From the NCBI GenBank assembly GCA_965153355.1, contig OZ231128.1, forward strand, positions 36,456,001-36,520,000: a DNA stretch of 64,000 bases, read 5' to 3'. Below are positions 13,097 to 61,539 of this stretch, piece by piece. Within the stretch, counting starts at the first letter, position 1; every line of letters begins with the position of its first letter. A model generated the notes under the pieces. That model worked only from the letters and a program-made list of their open reading frames with translations. It searched no databases and had not been told where the DNA came from. This stretch comes from Flaccisagitta enflata. Taxonomy: Eukaryota > Chaetognatha > Sagittoidea > Aphragmophora. The position numbers were made by a program, and so were the translations under genes.

Positions 13097-13319
13097 TTTT
13101 TCCTTCTATTCAATCTCATGTTTAAGCCGAGACAATAAATGTGCATCTGGATTTTAAAGCGAGACGATGAAAGTTAAGAAAGTGGCTCGAACGATGATTT
13201 GGATAGCAAGATATTTAGTTCATCGAACAAAGCCATCCATTCATGTGGCTCGTTTAGAGAATTCAACTCTTGTTTCTCAATTGCTTTTCATGTGCGTCCT
13301 TGCATTTTTTAAGGATATC

Positions 13320-14400
13320 ATGTCCGTCGTTTAGTCAGTAGGTCGGTCGGTTCGCCGGTCGGTTACGCAAACCTTTAAACTGAGCAAAACAATCGGTTCA
13401 GACGTCCGTTATCATCCCAGTCACGCTGCTGCCTTACCACAATCATTTGCATTCTATTGTTCCTTCATCCCTCCATTTATTCACCCATTCATTCATTTGT
13501 TCATTCACCTTTCTGTAACCATGGAAAAGAAAAAAAAGACAGTAATTTCAATAAACTCCTACGCACTCATTTTTTCGATCTGCTTAAAATCCTTTTAGGT
13601 AGTAATAGTAAATCAAATTACCTACTCAGCAAAAAAATCAGAACCCAAAAAAGTAAATTTTTGAGTCCGTAGCATCACTTTTTGTGAAAAAACATCAAAA
13701 ATTAAAGAAAGGAATAACTCTGTAATTACAACTTTAAAAAAATTCATTTTGACAACTTTTACAAAAATTGATGCTACAGGTAAAAGAATAAGATTTTTTG
13801 AGTTCTGATTTTTTTGCTGAGCCACAAAATTAACATACTATGAACGCCTGAGAAGATTTTTGAGGCTGCTCTAAAGAATAAGCTTGCAGTTATAATTGTA
13901 TGTCAAGTGAAAATCATATGCTATTGGCGAATCATCATTCGACAAATTTTGCAGAAATTGTCGCTACAGCCACAAAAATCAACTTTTTTGAGTTCTGATT
14001 TTTTTTGCTCAATCAAAAATTTGTCACACTACTACCACCTAAAAGGGTTTGAAGTTATTCAAAAAAATGGGCTTGTAGTGCCACTTTGATAATCACTGTC
14101 TTTTTTTTTTTTTTTTTTTTTTTGCCATAGTTACCAGAAAGGCGCACACATTCATATTGGCCATAACTCGGCCTTATCCCTCAGCGACAAAAGTTTTGTT
14201 TAACATTTTAGCCTTTAGAAAGTGAGATGATTTGAGATACGAAGGCAAATTAAAGGCTTGAAAGGGCTGAAAAGTTGCTCGAAAGACCTTAATTGAAGAC
14301 GGAGTCGCCTGGTTTTTGGTTTGACAAGTCCAATTTAAAGCTTAAGAATTTTGATTACAAAAGCCTGATCAGGCTAATTTGATGCTGGGAGGCCTGGTCC
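13320..14400. other. No gene; inverted and direct repeat words
   Basis: AAAAAAATCAGAACCCAAAA (13629) is complemented near 13800 (GAGTTCTGATTTTTTTGCTG) and copied directly near 13990. Probably an old MITE. A T22 run is at 14101. Confidence 0.5.
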
Positions 14401-14634
14401 TGGCATGGTTCTGATTCAAGCTCCTAAGGGGATGCAAGTCAAAAGGACCATGGCGGAAGCTGCACCTTCCGCCATGATCCTAGCTGAAGCTTGTATCATA
14501 GAAGTCTCGGTTGCTACTTACAGTTGTGCTTCCAGGGTGACTTACGAATCTGTGGCTGACGCTCGAAAAGAGCAAGATGAAAATGGGTCAAGGACAAACA
14601 CCGTTGAATGTTTTGCTGTTCATTTTATTACTCT

Positions 14635-14649
14635 GAGAGAGAGAGAGAG

Positions 14650-14708
<59 letters not shown>

Positions 14709-14930
14709 TTTTGGCAGAGTCTCAAGGACGAGAGAAAAAGCGCCTTTGAAAGCGACTGAAGGCCATACAACTGATGAGAAATTGTGAGTGAAATGATTTG
14801 AGAAAACGTAACTAATGGAACGTTACAGACGTAACAAATAAGAATTTTGTTCCAAATCGTGTGAAAAACCATTAGCATTGTAAGAGAAAGAGAGAGAGAG
14901 AGAGAGAGACACACACACACACACACACAC
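14635..14930. repeat. (GA)n at 14635-14706 and (GA)n(CA)n at 14882-14930
   Basis: Two dinucleotide tracts with 175 bp of unique sequence between them. Confidence 0.95.
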
Positions 14931-15094
14931 ATAAGTTAGTAATCCCTGGGTCAAAATTGTATTGAAATGATCACATGAGACCTGTAAATTGATGAAAATG
15001 TAAAGGTATAGTGACGATCCATCGATAATAACCTTTTTAAATCCATATTCATATTCCAAATTATCTTGGACGAAACAAAAGCTTTAACGATACT

Positions 15095-15770
15095 GTATCC
15101 TTTTTTGGGCAGCGGCACAAAAAGGCGAATGTCCAGTGGGACGCAGGCGTGAATTCCTTAATGTCCTTTTGTCTGTTTGTATGAACACATGTATACATCC
15201 TCCTCGTACCCACAGCCAATATTCTCAAGACCCGATCTTGCTCTATCTGTTGTAAAACCAGCCCTGTGAGGCCTCAAATCAGCTTTTCACGCCTCAAATT
15301 TGCCCTCTCAGACTTAACAAGCTCAAAACTGGGCCAAAGTTGCGGATGGATGGGCAGGGGCAGTGCTACAGGACTATGAAACTTCGATACAACACAGTAC
15401 AACAGTATTTCACACCTCGGGACTCAAGGCAGGAATTGGGACTTCAAGGCTAGGATTTGGGCTTCAAGCCCAGGTTTTGAATATCGAGGCTGAGATTTTG
15501 AATCTTGAGTCTTGAGGCTGGGATTTCACCCTCTTGTGAGTGGGATTTAGGCCTTTTGGATGAGATTTAGGCCTCAAGGGAAGGATTTAGATCTCAAGGC
15601 TGTGATTTGGGCCTCAAGACTGGGATTGGGGCCTTGAGACTGGGATTTGAGTTACAGAAGGGGGAGTGGTGGATGGAGGAGAAGAAGAAGAAGGAGAAGA
15701 AGGAGAAAAATCCCCACATGTGTGAAAGCATAGGTAATCGACCCCTTCAGGACCGCTGCCCAAAAACAGT
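15095..15770. repeat. Hairpin-arm element, degenerate, with minisatellite
   Basis: Left arm TTTTGGGCAGCGGCACAAAA and GTCCAGTGGGACGCAGG, inner GGGATTTGGGCCTCAAGAC units, right arm GGTAATCGACCCCTTCAGGA with CCGCTGCCC. May be two overlapping copies. Confidence 0.55.
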
Positions 15771-16360
15771 ATTTAAAAAAAAACTTTGGAAGGAGAGGGA
15801 TGGACTGACATATTGATGCATGCCCGCTACTACACCGTCTTTCAATCGAAATGGCAAATAGTAAACCTTTTTAGCTCCAAAACTACTAGCCCAAAAGCCT
15901 TCAAATTTTCAGTGAATGTTGGCAACAACTGACCATTTTGTCATGCCAAAACTCAGATTTTAATACTGAATAGGTTGGGGGTCATTAAAGCATTGAAAAG
16001 CTATCAATTTTATGGAAAAAATCAATTTGTCCTGGCTATACTTGGAAAAATCTTTTTTTGTTTATTGTTTTTTTCCTGATTAAGCAAGACTGAACCCTTG
16101 AGTAGGTCTTATACTAAGAGTAACAAATCATGAATACAAGTTCTGTTTGAAAATTTCTTTATTCTATTCTATTTAAGAAGTTAAGATGGAAGTTCCGACG
16201 TTGAGTTTGAGGTTCAGTAATCGTATTAGACATGATTGAAACAACATGCGAAAATTTATTTCCACAAATTTTCGAACAGACCACTGTTCTTCATCAGGTG
16301 GCAGAGAAATAAGAATGAGACAAAGTAGGATAGGAGAGGAAGGAAATAGACATACGATAA

Positions 16361-16363
<3 letters not shown>

Positions 16364-16411
<48 letters not shown>
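16364..16411. repeat. (GA)n microsatellite
   Basis: 24 GA units. Confidence 0.95.
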
Positions 16412-16415
<4 letters not shown>

Positions 16416-16504
16416 GAGGATTGGCAGAAGACAAAAGAGAGAGAGACTGAATTTTCCTGGCATAGTACTCAACATTAGTGTTGAGATTATGGTGACTCTA
16501 CATT

Positions 16505-17299
16505 CGGGTGTGTCAATATGCAAAAGGTTTTTTGATCAGATGGTCATCATCAGGGATTGTTGGGACAGTAATTTTAAGATACTTACCGTTTTCTTTTTTT
16601 AAATTTCATTCATTTGTTAGAGTTGTGTCCGGTGGTTTCCATGGCGTTCTACACTTTGATTTTTTTTGTAAACAAAGTTCCCCCATGAGTTATTAAGAAA
16701 ACTATGAATAGAAAAGTCCGCTGAAAAATAGAAAAAAAAAGAGCGCGTAAAAAGCTTACCATAAGAACCATCAAAAATTATTTTCCATCTATTCTTCCGT
16801 CTGAAAATTAAAAAACCGCTTGACGAAAACATTTCTGGAAATATAGGGTAATACCCCAAAACTAAGCTCTTGCAGTGAAGTGATTTCCTGCTCATGCATA
16901 TTCCATTTTTTTCTAAATCCCCATTTAGCATCTAATTTGTATATTGTAGTGCAGCTGGTTTTGCACCTGGATTATTGATAACAAAGAAAAGAGTTAAAAC
17001 ACATTGGTTCTTTTATTCTTTATACTAAAAAAAATTAGTCAAAATCTTCTGCTTTTATACAAGATGATTTAGTAATAGAAAAGACATAATCATTAAAATG
17101 ATGTATTAGTCTCATTTTCAACAAAATTAGGTACAGTCGCTAAAAGTATATATATTTTTAACAATTTTTACATGCGCTAAAAAAACAGAAGATAATTGAA
17201 ATCAAAAAAAAAAAACGGTAAGTGTCTTGTAATTAGTGTTTTCATACTCACTGATGATGATGAGCTGATCAAAAGACCTTTTGCATATTGACACACCCG
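16505..17299. mobile_element. TIR element with arms of about 90 bp
   Basis: CGGGTGTGTCAATATGCAAA at the left is complemented by TTTGCATATTGACACACCCG at the right. The arms continue through GATGATGA-rich and TACTTACCGTTTT sequence. About 800 bp, AT-rich interior, no gene. Confidence 0.7.
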
Positions 17300-17575
17300 A
17301 CTCTACATGGAGAGAGTACAAGCCATAGGTGCACTGAGATCATGCAGAAGAGTGATGGGCCGGTCAAACCATCAGTGATTGGGAACACCACTGCCTGATC
17401 CAAAGACACACCACCAAATGGACGTTATATAATCTTCACGCCTTCTGATATGGTATTTAAGGATAAAAAATATTGTGTTTGGCCAAAATAAGTCATTTTG
17501 GCCTGTAATTTTGGCTATTCTAGCTGGAAAAAGTATTACACAATGGAAGTATACCCAGAGGTAAGTTTCAGAGAA

Positions 17576-17745
17576 ACAAAGCCGGATACACGGCCATCAG
17601 TTGCGGTTGGGTGAGCAGGGGCGGATATGCGCGTCTCCCACTTTTCGACTCATGCTGATGGACGGTCCAACAGACCGACGGATGAACAGATGGACGGACG
17701 AATGGACAAAGCCTCTTATAGAGTTGCGTGTCTGCAACTAAAAAA
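17576..17745 (-). mobile_element. Helentron-like copy, full length
   Basis: AACAAAGCCGGATACACGGC, CAGTTGCGGTTGGGTGAGCA, GACGGACGA-type repeats, ending GAGTTGCGTGTCTGCAACTA with AAAA. An exact relative of 57872-58021. Confidence 0.8.
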
Positions 17746-17815
17746 GCTTAGTGATATGTTTTTAAATCCTTTTACTCTTTGAAACGGATCAAAGACCTGA
17801 AAAACGCCTCAAATC

Positions 17816-18043
17816 GGGCCAAATTAGGTCAATTTGACCAGATTTTCTTCTGAACTGGGCCCAGAATGTGTTTATAGGAAGAAAAATTACCCGTTGGCAT
17901 CAGAATCAGAGAACAAAATCCATTCATTTGGGCCAAATTAGGTCAATTTGACCAGATTTTCTTCTGAACTGGGCCCAGAATGTGTTTATAGGAAGAAAAA
18001 TTACCCGTTGGCATCAGAATCAGTGAACAAAATCCATTCATTT
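17816..18043 (+). repeat. Tandem duplication, 114-bp unit
   Basis: Two copies starting GGGCCAAATTAGGTCAATTT (17816 and 17930), nearly identical (only AGAG/AGTG seen different). A diverged third copy lies at about 18100-18215. Confidence 0.9.
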
Positions 18044-18406
18044 GAAGATCCTACAATAGAGTCAAAATGACCTGGGAAATGGCCATATAAGGCCATTTTG
18101 TGACTAATTCAGGTCAATTGGACCATATTTTCTTCTTGAAGTGGCCCAGAATGTGTCCGTAGGATGAAAAAATACTTGTTGGCATCAGTTTCAGAGAAAA
18201 AAAAATCCACTCATCTGTGGAAGAAGCTACCAATCCTGTGATAGAGTCAAAATGACCTGAGAAATGGCCATGTTAGGCCATTTTGGCCTAATTTCCCAAT
18301 AGAACATTTGGATCTTGGTATGGATGTGATGGGGAGGGTCCATACTACCACCCAGTATGGGCCGCTATGCCGAGGCTTTTTTCCGAGTAACTAGCATTAG
18401 GCCATA

Positions 18407-19843
18407 CAGTGACCTCGCTCTAACGGACCCGCCACCAACGGAATTCCGCCTTTGACAGGTGCAACACGCCCCTTCTTAACTGAGGTAACTTTTTAAAAAT
18501 TCCTCAGCATAGCCACCCATGTGAGGCTGTTATATACATGTGGAAGAATGTAACCATGCAAATAATAAAAAATTCTGTTGGGATTTTTACGAGGAAACAC
18601 CGTAAAATGCCTTAAAAGGCCGTAAAAATGGCATTTTTGACCGTTTTATAGGATTTAAATGATTCAAAAGTAGAGACTCTAGTCTGTTAACACTGACACG
18701 GCACTGACACACATTCTAGTAAAAATTCAAGTGAAGCTGCCACCCTTGGGTATCATTTTATGCCGTAAAATGCCGTCACAATAGCAATTTTTACTGTTTT
18801 TTCAGTATTACCCTTTCGAAATGTGTGACATTCATTCAGAAAATAGAAAAGGTGGCATAAGAGACTCACATACTAATGTTTCTAAGAAAAGTGTCGATAT
18901 TTGGTCACATATGAAAGCTGTAAAAGATCGTAATTCGCCGTTAAAATGACATTTTTGGCAGATTTAAGGGTAAATCTGCACAAGGAACTGCCCAACAAGT
19001 CATAAATTGATCAAACAATGATGAAATGGCATGAGAATACAAATATGCCAACACCCCGGTCATCATATATCATTTTTGGCCATAAAATATCCTAAGATGG
19101 TGAAAAATGACATTTTACGGCATTTTTACGGCAAAAAATGAGGAAAAGCTACCCTGATTATTTTCATAGATACATAAAAGTACCATTTTGTCATTTTATC
19201 AACAATTTCTGATGAGAGTATTGGTTTTTGCAACAGATTTGTCCCAGAAAGGGCTAAAAATGCCAATTTTACGGTGATTTACAACTTTTCTACGGCATTT
19301 CAATGAGACTAGTAATCTGCACTGCAATTGGAAACTTATAAATATGTATGTCTTAGGCCCCAAAACCCATTTTCTGACCCTTTGAGAGTTACTATCATCC
19401 ATTAATACTGAAAAAACAGTCAAAAATTGAATTTTAATGGCAAATTACGGCATAAAATTGTATTTTATAGTGACGACCTTTCTTCAATTTTTGCATATAC
19501 GTGCCTCAGAGCCAGATCAACACTGTGGGACTACAGCCGCTATTGCTGAATCTTTTACATCTGACAAAATGGTTAAAAAACCGTTTTTACTGGGTTTTAC
19601 AGCATTTTACGGCATTTTCTCGTAAAAATCCCAACAGAATTTTTTATTTCTTGCATGGTTACATTTGTCTACATGTATATAACAGCCCTGCATGCGTGCC
19701 TGTGCTGGGGAATTTTTAAAAAGTTACCTCAGTTAAGAAGGCGCCCGGCAAATTTATGGCTCCAAATTTGTTTCTTTTTTTTCCCTTTGTTGGCATAAGA
19801 GAATTATTAGTCCTCTGAAATCCGTTAGAGCGAGGTTAAACGG
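18407..19843. mobile_element. TA-flanked fold-back element (GCTCTAACGG family, large)
   Basis: Left CAGTGACCTCGCTCTAACGG and right (reverse) CCGTTTAACCTCGCTCTAAC, flanked by TA. Arms of several hundred bp share GTAACTTTTTAAAAATTCC and AAAAATTCTGTTGGGATTTT. The interior repeats GCCGTAAAATGCC-type words. 1.44 kb, no transposase. Confidence 0.75.
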
Positions 19844-20616
19844 TACTCCCTTATGATTTGCTGGTGTTCATCATTTTTCGCCTACGAGCTTAAAACGGAT
19901 AAATTTTCCACTGTCACTTCAATGTTGAGGTTATTGTGACATCGAATGTTGGGATTGACATTTCAATGTTGACGTCATTGTATTATCAAAGTTGGAGGTC
20001 TTTTTATCTATCTTAAATGATGCTGTTCTTGTTATTGATATTGTTGTTATTATTGTAGTTGTTAATTTGATTATCATTAAGATTATTGTTGATGTTGTTA
20101 TTGTGGTTGTTGTTGTTTGAGATCGGACGAATCTGTTCTCCACGAGAAAAAAGAGCTCTAACTGAGGCATTGGGCTGCTGCGCATTTCCGAATTAATTGC
20201 TGAGTGTACCAAGTATGTAGAAACCAAACCGCCTGAGCTCTAGGACATTTTTGCGCGACTATTTTCGTGAAAAAAAAAGTCATGGACGACATCGGTGATG
20301 GGGGTCAACAGCCTTTCACAAAAACGCGTCGCAGGCATTTTGAGTTATCCAACTGAAAAAGAACAAAAACATCCTCGGCATGGTGCTGAGGGCAAAAGTT
20401 TCGAATCACAACTTTGTCAGTGGTGTTTGGGATGGGATCAGTGGTCGTCATATGGGATACCAGCAGCGCTGCGGAGAGAAACAGGGAACCAGAACAAGAG
20501 ATCTTCCATGAACGGAGTTGTGTCCCGAAATGAGAAAAAAAGGGCAATGTATGCAGAGCCGGCAGAGCTGAGCAGATATCTAAGCAGATCATAGGTCAGA
20601 ATGTTCTGTTTGTTTG

Positions 20617-20885
20617 AAACAAGGCCAAGTTACGGACAATAAGTGCTACTTGCTGATTAAGAATTTGTGAACGAACGGTATGAATGAATGAATGAATGAA
20701 TGAATGAATGAATGAATGAATGAATGATTGAATGAATGAATGAATATGGCAAGGCATGAGCGGTGAATACGTCAGAAACAGCCGTCTTGTTAATTTGAAA
20801 CATTGTGACGCGTCACCGACTAACCGACCATCCAATCGACCAACGGACGGACGTAACTTCTTATAGAAGTGCGAGGACACACAAA
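20617..20885 (-). mobile_element. Helentron-like copy with (GAAT)n interior
   Basis: AAACAAGGCCAAGTTACGGA, a (GAAT)n tract of about 65 bp, then CCGACCATCCAATCGACC and an end resembling ATAGAAGTGCGAGGACAC. Confidence 0.55.
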
Positions 20886-21041
20886 AACAACATACAGCGA
20901 ATTACCAATTACTAACCATGAATCGTGGTTGTGGTTGTGGTTGTGGTTGAGATGAGCAAAGGACCCAAACCGTGTTTGATGAGATGGAATTTGGTCCGCT
21001 GTTCTAGCTTTCAGGTTCAATTAAATCCCTCCAATAGATAG

Positions 21042-21108
21042 TCATTCATTCATTCATTCATTCATTCATTCATTCATTCATTCATTCATTCATTCATTCA
21101 TTCATTCA
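21042..21108. repeat. (ATTC)n microsatellite
   Basis: About 16 units. Similar (GAAT/ATTC)n tracts: 8568-8600, 11105-11160, 20680-20745, 47205-47335, 62159-62229. Several look like LINE 3' tails (preceded by AAATAAATGAATG). Confidence 0.9.
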
Positions 21109-21239
21109 ATTATTCATCAAATCCTTTATTCATCCATGCCCGTCACGACGTCACGACAACAATTAGGTCTTCAACTGCACTTATCATTTGTGTTCTGTTT
21201 CATGACCTTTTCAATTGAGGACTTTTGCTCATGGCAGGT

Positions 21240-21414
21240 ACAAAAAGAACCCTCGGGCTTTAAAAACTACAGACAGTGATTCCCGATTAGACCCACGATC
21301 ACTAATATTAGAAGTAGATTCTGCGAAGAGGCAGGAAAAGCTTCAGCAGCAGCAGCAGCAGCAAAGACATCAGCGGGTCGCAAAGGAATCGTAAATGAAA
21401 CTTACCTTTTGACA
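21240..21414 (+). other. Possible 5' untranslated exon upstream of SLC7
   Basis: Non-repetitive, with (CAG)n, ending in a near-consensus donor TTGACAG|GTAAGTTTTC at 21415. No long frame. If transcribed it could be a leader exon of the SLC7 gene 2.7 kb downstream. Confidence 0.25.
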
Positions 21415-21671
21415 GGTAAGTTTTCTCTTTTCTTCCGGATCGGAGCAGCGGCGATGATGACGATGATGAGTCGTCTGCTCTCGCTTTGTTTCAGACAAGC
21501 GCCTTACTTTCCTAGACACTCATGAACTGCGCAAAAACCTGTTTTCCCCAAAAAGATAAAGTGAGAGTATTAGACTCGAGATGAACGTTCATCCATCCGG
21601 CTTCAATGATCAATCGCTTTTCCGTTTGCAAATGTTTTCCGTAGTCAAAAGGTGCATTTTCAATTCAAGGA

Positions 21672-21800
21672 AAACAAGGCCGGATGCACGGCAACCTCAA
21701 GTCGCGGACGGATGGGCAGGAGCAGCGATGGAGGGGGCCAGCAGATCTCTAAGTGACGGACCTATGGACTAACTGATAGACCGTTATGAGGCTAAAAATG
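21672..21800 (-). mobile_element. Helentron-like 5' fragment
   Basis: AAACAAGGCCGGATGCACGG, AAGTCGCGGACGGATGGGCA, then loses similarity. Confidence 0.55.
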
Positions 21801-21954
21801 TTACTGTTAACCAATTTTGAAAATGAGTGGAGAACAAAGGTCTCTTTTCTTATTTTGGGATTCCACTGTTGCATCATTTGCATGCCTTCATGGAGACTTA
21901 ACTGCATTTAAAGGTGAAGCGGAAAGCATAAGTTATAGTATACACTATACAGAC

Positions 21955-23205
21955 CAGAGATGTCACGATACTATCGACTCGTCGATTAATCTGGTCGATT
22001 TTCTATATTTTTAAAAAATCTTCCTGATTCACCAAAGCAATCATGTATCGGGTCGATTTTTTTTGTCTTTTTTTCCGGCGCAAAGGAAGCTAGCACTAAT
22101 CTAGTAATGAGTCTGATCTGTGAGTAAATTAAGAAAAAAAGTTATAAAACTGAATTCCTTTGATATTGAATAATCAAAAATGGAATAATGAATGAATTGA
22201 AAACAATTTTTTTTATTTCAAAAGGAATAAGGCGCAGAAAATTATGGAGATCGAGATCACTTTTCATCCAAAATATTACCCATTTTGGAAAAAAAGCCTT
22301 TCCGAGTATGCGCTTGGACACAAGGTAGAAACAACTGCAGTTTCATAAATGCGGGTCTTCGCGTTTTCAACTTGAGCAACAGATAGACCGACAGATGGAC
22401 GGACAAAACCTGTTATACAGTATACATGCAAAAAAGAAAAATTGCGCTAAATGTTGCCTTGTTCAATTTGACAAAAAAAAGTTAGTTAAAGAGGCATCTT
22501 AAAAACTGGGCTTTCGGTAGTCGGTAGAGTTTTCTTCCGCTCCCAATGAGTGCTTGTTTACTCCTTTTTTTTTGTATCAACTACAAATACCACTCAGCTC
22601 CCAAAAAAGATGCACCTCTTTATTAATTAAAAAAACATGCATAAAAATCAACTTTAACTATTTTTGAAAAAAAAACATTTTGGAAGATTTTTAAAAAATC
22701 TTTCAATTCAAACTAATTCCAAGTCTGTATCTCAAAAGGTTAAGCTAGAGCCTTGCAAAGACAAGCACTAATTGGACTGCAAAGCTGAAATGGGCAACGT
22801 TTTCATTCAAACTAATGCCATTTCTAAACGAAAAAAGATAGCAATACCAGATTGGTGCCAAATGAAAGTACTTTCAAAGGGCTTTCAGATGACCTAAGAT
22901 TTAGATTAGTTTTTGTAGGATTCATAGGTAAATTAGTTATCCAAAAGTGCGTCTTTTTCTGTTTGAGTCGCATGGTAACTACAAACTTACAAGGCCAAGG
23001 TAAAAATCTCAAATATCTAATCTTGTGATACCAGTTGGTTTCTAAAACATGTTGCTCTGACAGTAAACAGCATTTGTAAATGGGAAAAGGGCTAACTGGC
23101 AAAAAATCGACCCATGGTCGTTACTGAGAAGATACTTTTCTTGGAATCGACCATGATTAGATCGACCTGGTCGATACTGTAAAACAAAAAATCGTGACAA
23201 CTCTG
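21955..23205. mobile_element. hAT-like non-autonomous element with perfect 8-bp duplication
   Basis: Termini CAGAGATGTCACGAT and ATCGTGACAACTCTG (inverted). Exact ATACAGAC at 21947-21954 and 23206-23213. 1251 bp, no transposase. Repeated GATCGACC/TCGATTTT words flank the inner sequence. Confidence 0.85.
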
Positions 23206-23448
23206 ATACAGACTTTTTGAAACAAAGAAATGAAAACGCAATTATCGCAAAATGTAGAGATAGTACAGTTGAACTTCACTTTTATTCCATTGAGCGCATG
23301 CCAAGGGAATGAGCAAGATTATGACTTAAAGTTATGCTGTCCTGTTGCCAATATAAATATGATAAAAAAATCTCTTATGGGTCATGGCTTAACAGTGGGT
23401 GGGCTCATCGGTGTCTCACTGTACAAACATCGATAGTATGTAGTACTA

Positions 23449-23622
23449 CAGTGGAGCTTCACAAGAGCGCACCCGCTAATAAGGCCTGCCCTCCTATGAA
23501 CCATACAACTTGCAAACCTTTGAGAGATTTTGTTATTAATTTTATTTTTGCAATAAGGCAGCTTCACTATAAGGTATAATTCAGCCCAGTCCCTTGGAAT
23601 GCGCTCTAGTGAAGCTTAACTG
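23449..23622. mobile_element. Short TA-flanked MITE
   Basis: TA|CAGTGGAGCTTCAC ... GTGAAGCTTAACTG|TA, 174 bp, with inner GAGCGCACCCGC / GCGCTC words. Confidence 0.75.
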
Positions 23623-23658
23623 TAGTTTAAAATCGATTTTGTGAAATGTTTAGAACTT

Positions 23659-23797
23659 TTTAGTCGCGTGCTACACGACTCTACACCCTGCTTTGTCCGC
23701 CCGTTGGATGGTCGCTCGGTACCCTTTTTACTCCTGCCCAAATGCCCCAGTGCCCACCCGCCCACGACTAGGGAAGCCATGAATCCGGCCTCTTTTT
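23659..23797 (+). mobile_element. Helentron-like copy, TCGCG subtype
   Basis: TTTTTAGTCGCGTGCTACAC, then CTCCTGCCCAAATGCCCCAG, CCCACGACTAGGGAAGCC and ATCCGGCCTC. Confidence 0.7.
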
Positions 23798-24129
23798 TTT
23801 GTACATGGAAATCTCCCCACTTTCCTTGTCCCTATTTTTTGTCTGAAAAATGAAAAATGCTCTTAATCTCACCTTTTTATTTTATTTTTTCCGCTTCTCC
23901 TCAAAACAGTCAAATGAAGGGGTGTCTCCGCCCCTTTCTCCGCCCCTAGCTGATTGTACGAACATTTTCCCAAAGAAAACTATCCACTATTCGACGTGGG
24001 TGTCTGACGTGACAATGGAATTTTAAAACCTCATACAAAACTTATACAAAACTAATCACTATGTTATTGTCGTCATATTGACATCGTTGACAACATTGGA
24101 AAAAAAGTCAACAGTGTGTAGAGACTGGT

Positions 24130-60180
<36,051 letters not shown>

Positions 60181-60280
60181 GTAGGTTTTTTACGAAACAA
60201 AAAGTGACAGCTCAAACCCACGCATTCACGCATGCACACACACGCATTCACGCATGCACACAGACACACACAGACACGCA

Positions 60281-60399
<119 letters not shown>

Positions 60400-60403
60400 G
60401 TTG

Positions 60404-60486
60404 ATTTCATGATGGCGCCCCTCGTGGAGGACCCCAGGTTTAACTTTTTAAAAGCTTTCCTTTTCGTCGTCAAAACTCGTCATTAG
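60404..60486 (+). pseudogene. Degenerate duplicate of 3' half of SLC7 exon 12
   Basis: Reads FMMAPLVEDPRFNFLKAFLF then VVKTRH and a stop, against LVMAPIVEDPRIEFLYAFLF in the real exon 240 nt upstream. The nucleotides also match (GATGGCGCC...GAGGACCCCAGG; GCTTTCCTTTTCGTCGTC). No donor or convincing acceptor borders it, and a 110-bp (CA)n tract separates the copies. Most likely a local duplication remnant. A read-through alternative end is possible but unlikely. Confidence 0.75.
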
Positions 60487-60683
60487 CAAATGAAAAGGTG
60501 ATCACGTAACGGAAAATTATTTCGTAACAGAAAACCAGCGGTATATCTTCTCTTTCTTCCCCTCTCGATTCTCCTCCCCATTTTCGCACCCCTCGGAAAA
60601 AATTTAATTGAATGTTGAAAATATCAAATGGAAAATAAGTGAAAAAAGGATTAATTCAAATCGAAACTTGCGTGTGTGTTTTT

Positions 60684-60812
60684 TAAGTCGCGGACACGTG
60701 ACTCTTCATCTTGCCGTGTCGGTCGGTCCGTCCGTCACTTTTTTTAATTCTGGATGTTTTTTGCAATACTGCTCCTGCCCAACCGTCCGCGACTGGATTG
60801 CCTTGTTTTTAT
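60684..60812 (+). mobile_element. Helentron-like copy
   Basis: TTTAAGTCGCGGACACGTGA, GTCGGTCGGTCCGTCC, CTGCCCAACCGTCCGCGACT, GCCTTGTTTT. Confidence 0.7.
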
Positions 60813-60919
60813 AAGAACGAGTTATTTTTTTTCTTTCTGAAGCCTCAGAAATAAAATGAGGCTCAGCGTTTTTGTTCAAAGTCAATTTAAGGCTTAGACC
60901 GTTACAATGTTCTCCGCTT

Positions 60920-61520
60920 TTTGGGCAGCGGCCCCAAAGGGCCGATGTCCTGTAGGACACAGGGGGGAATTTCGAGACGTCCGTCCGTCCTTCCTTCCGT
61001 CCGTCTGTCCTTCCATCCATCCGCCCCCCCTTGGCCATCGGAGCCTCAAGTCTGCAGTCTCAGGCCTGGTTTTGGCCCTCTGAGCCCTCAAATTAGCCCT
61101 TTCAGACCTCAATTTAGCCGTCGAGAGCTCATATAAGTTCTATCTGCCATCAAGACCTCAAATCAGCCCTCCAGACCTCAAATCCACCCTCCAGACCTCA
61201 AATCCGCCCTTAAGACCTCAAATCCGCACTCCAGACCTCAAATCCGCCCTCCAGGCCTCAAATCAACTCTGCAGGCCTCAAATTAACTCTTCAGGCCTCG
61301 AATTTGTCATCTAGGCCTTAAGCCTGCCCCCCAAGCCTCAAATCAGCTCTTTTGGACTAAATTCTGCCATGTCGACTTCAAATCTGCCTCAGGACGTCTC
61401 GAAATTCACCCCTGTGTCCTACAGGACATCGGTCCTTTGGGGCCGCTGCCCTGCTCTCACTCCACTACTTCACTTGATCACTCCAAGCAGGGCATTGGGT
61501 ACCGCTGACAATGTGCGATC
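60920..61520. repeat. Hairpin-arm element, complete, 0.6 kb
   Basis: GGGCAGCGGCCCCAAAGGGC, GATGTCCTGTAGGACACAGG, GAATTTCGAGACGTCCGTCC; inner CAGACCTCAAATCCGCCCTC units; ACGTCTCGAAATTCACCCCT, CCTACAGGACATCGGTCCTT, GGGGCCGCTGCCC; tail GGGTACCGCTGACAATG. The longest clean arms (about 65 bp) of the family here. Confidence 0.75.
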
Positions 61521-61539
61521 CTTGGATGACTAGTTAGTC

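Noticed and set aside
20295-20594. Plus-strand frame of 99 codons
   Set aside because: No recognisable domain, an equally long frame on the opposite strand, and no splice signals tying it to SLC7.
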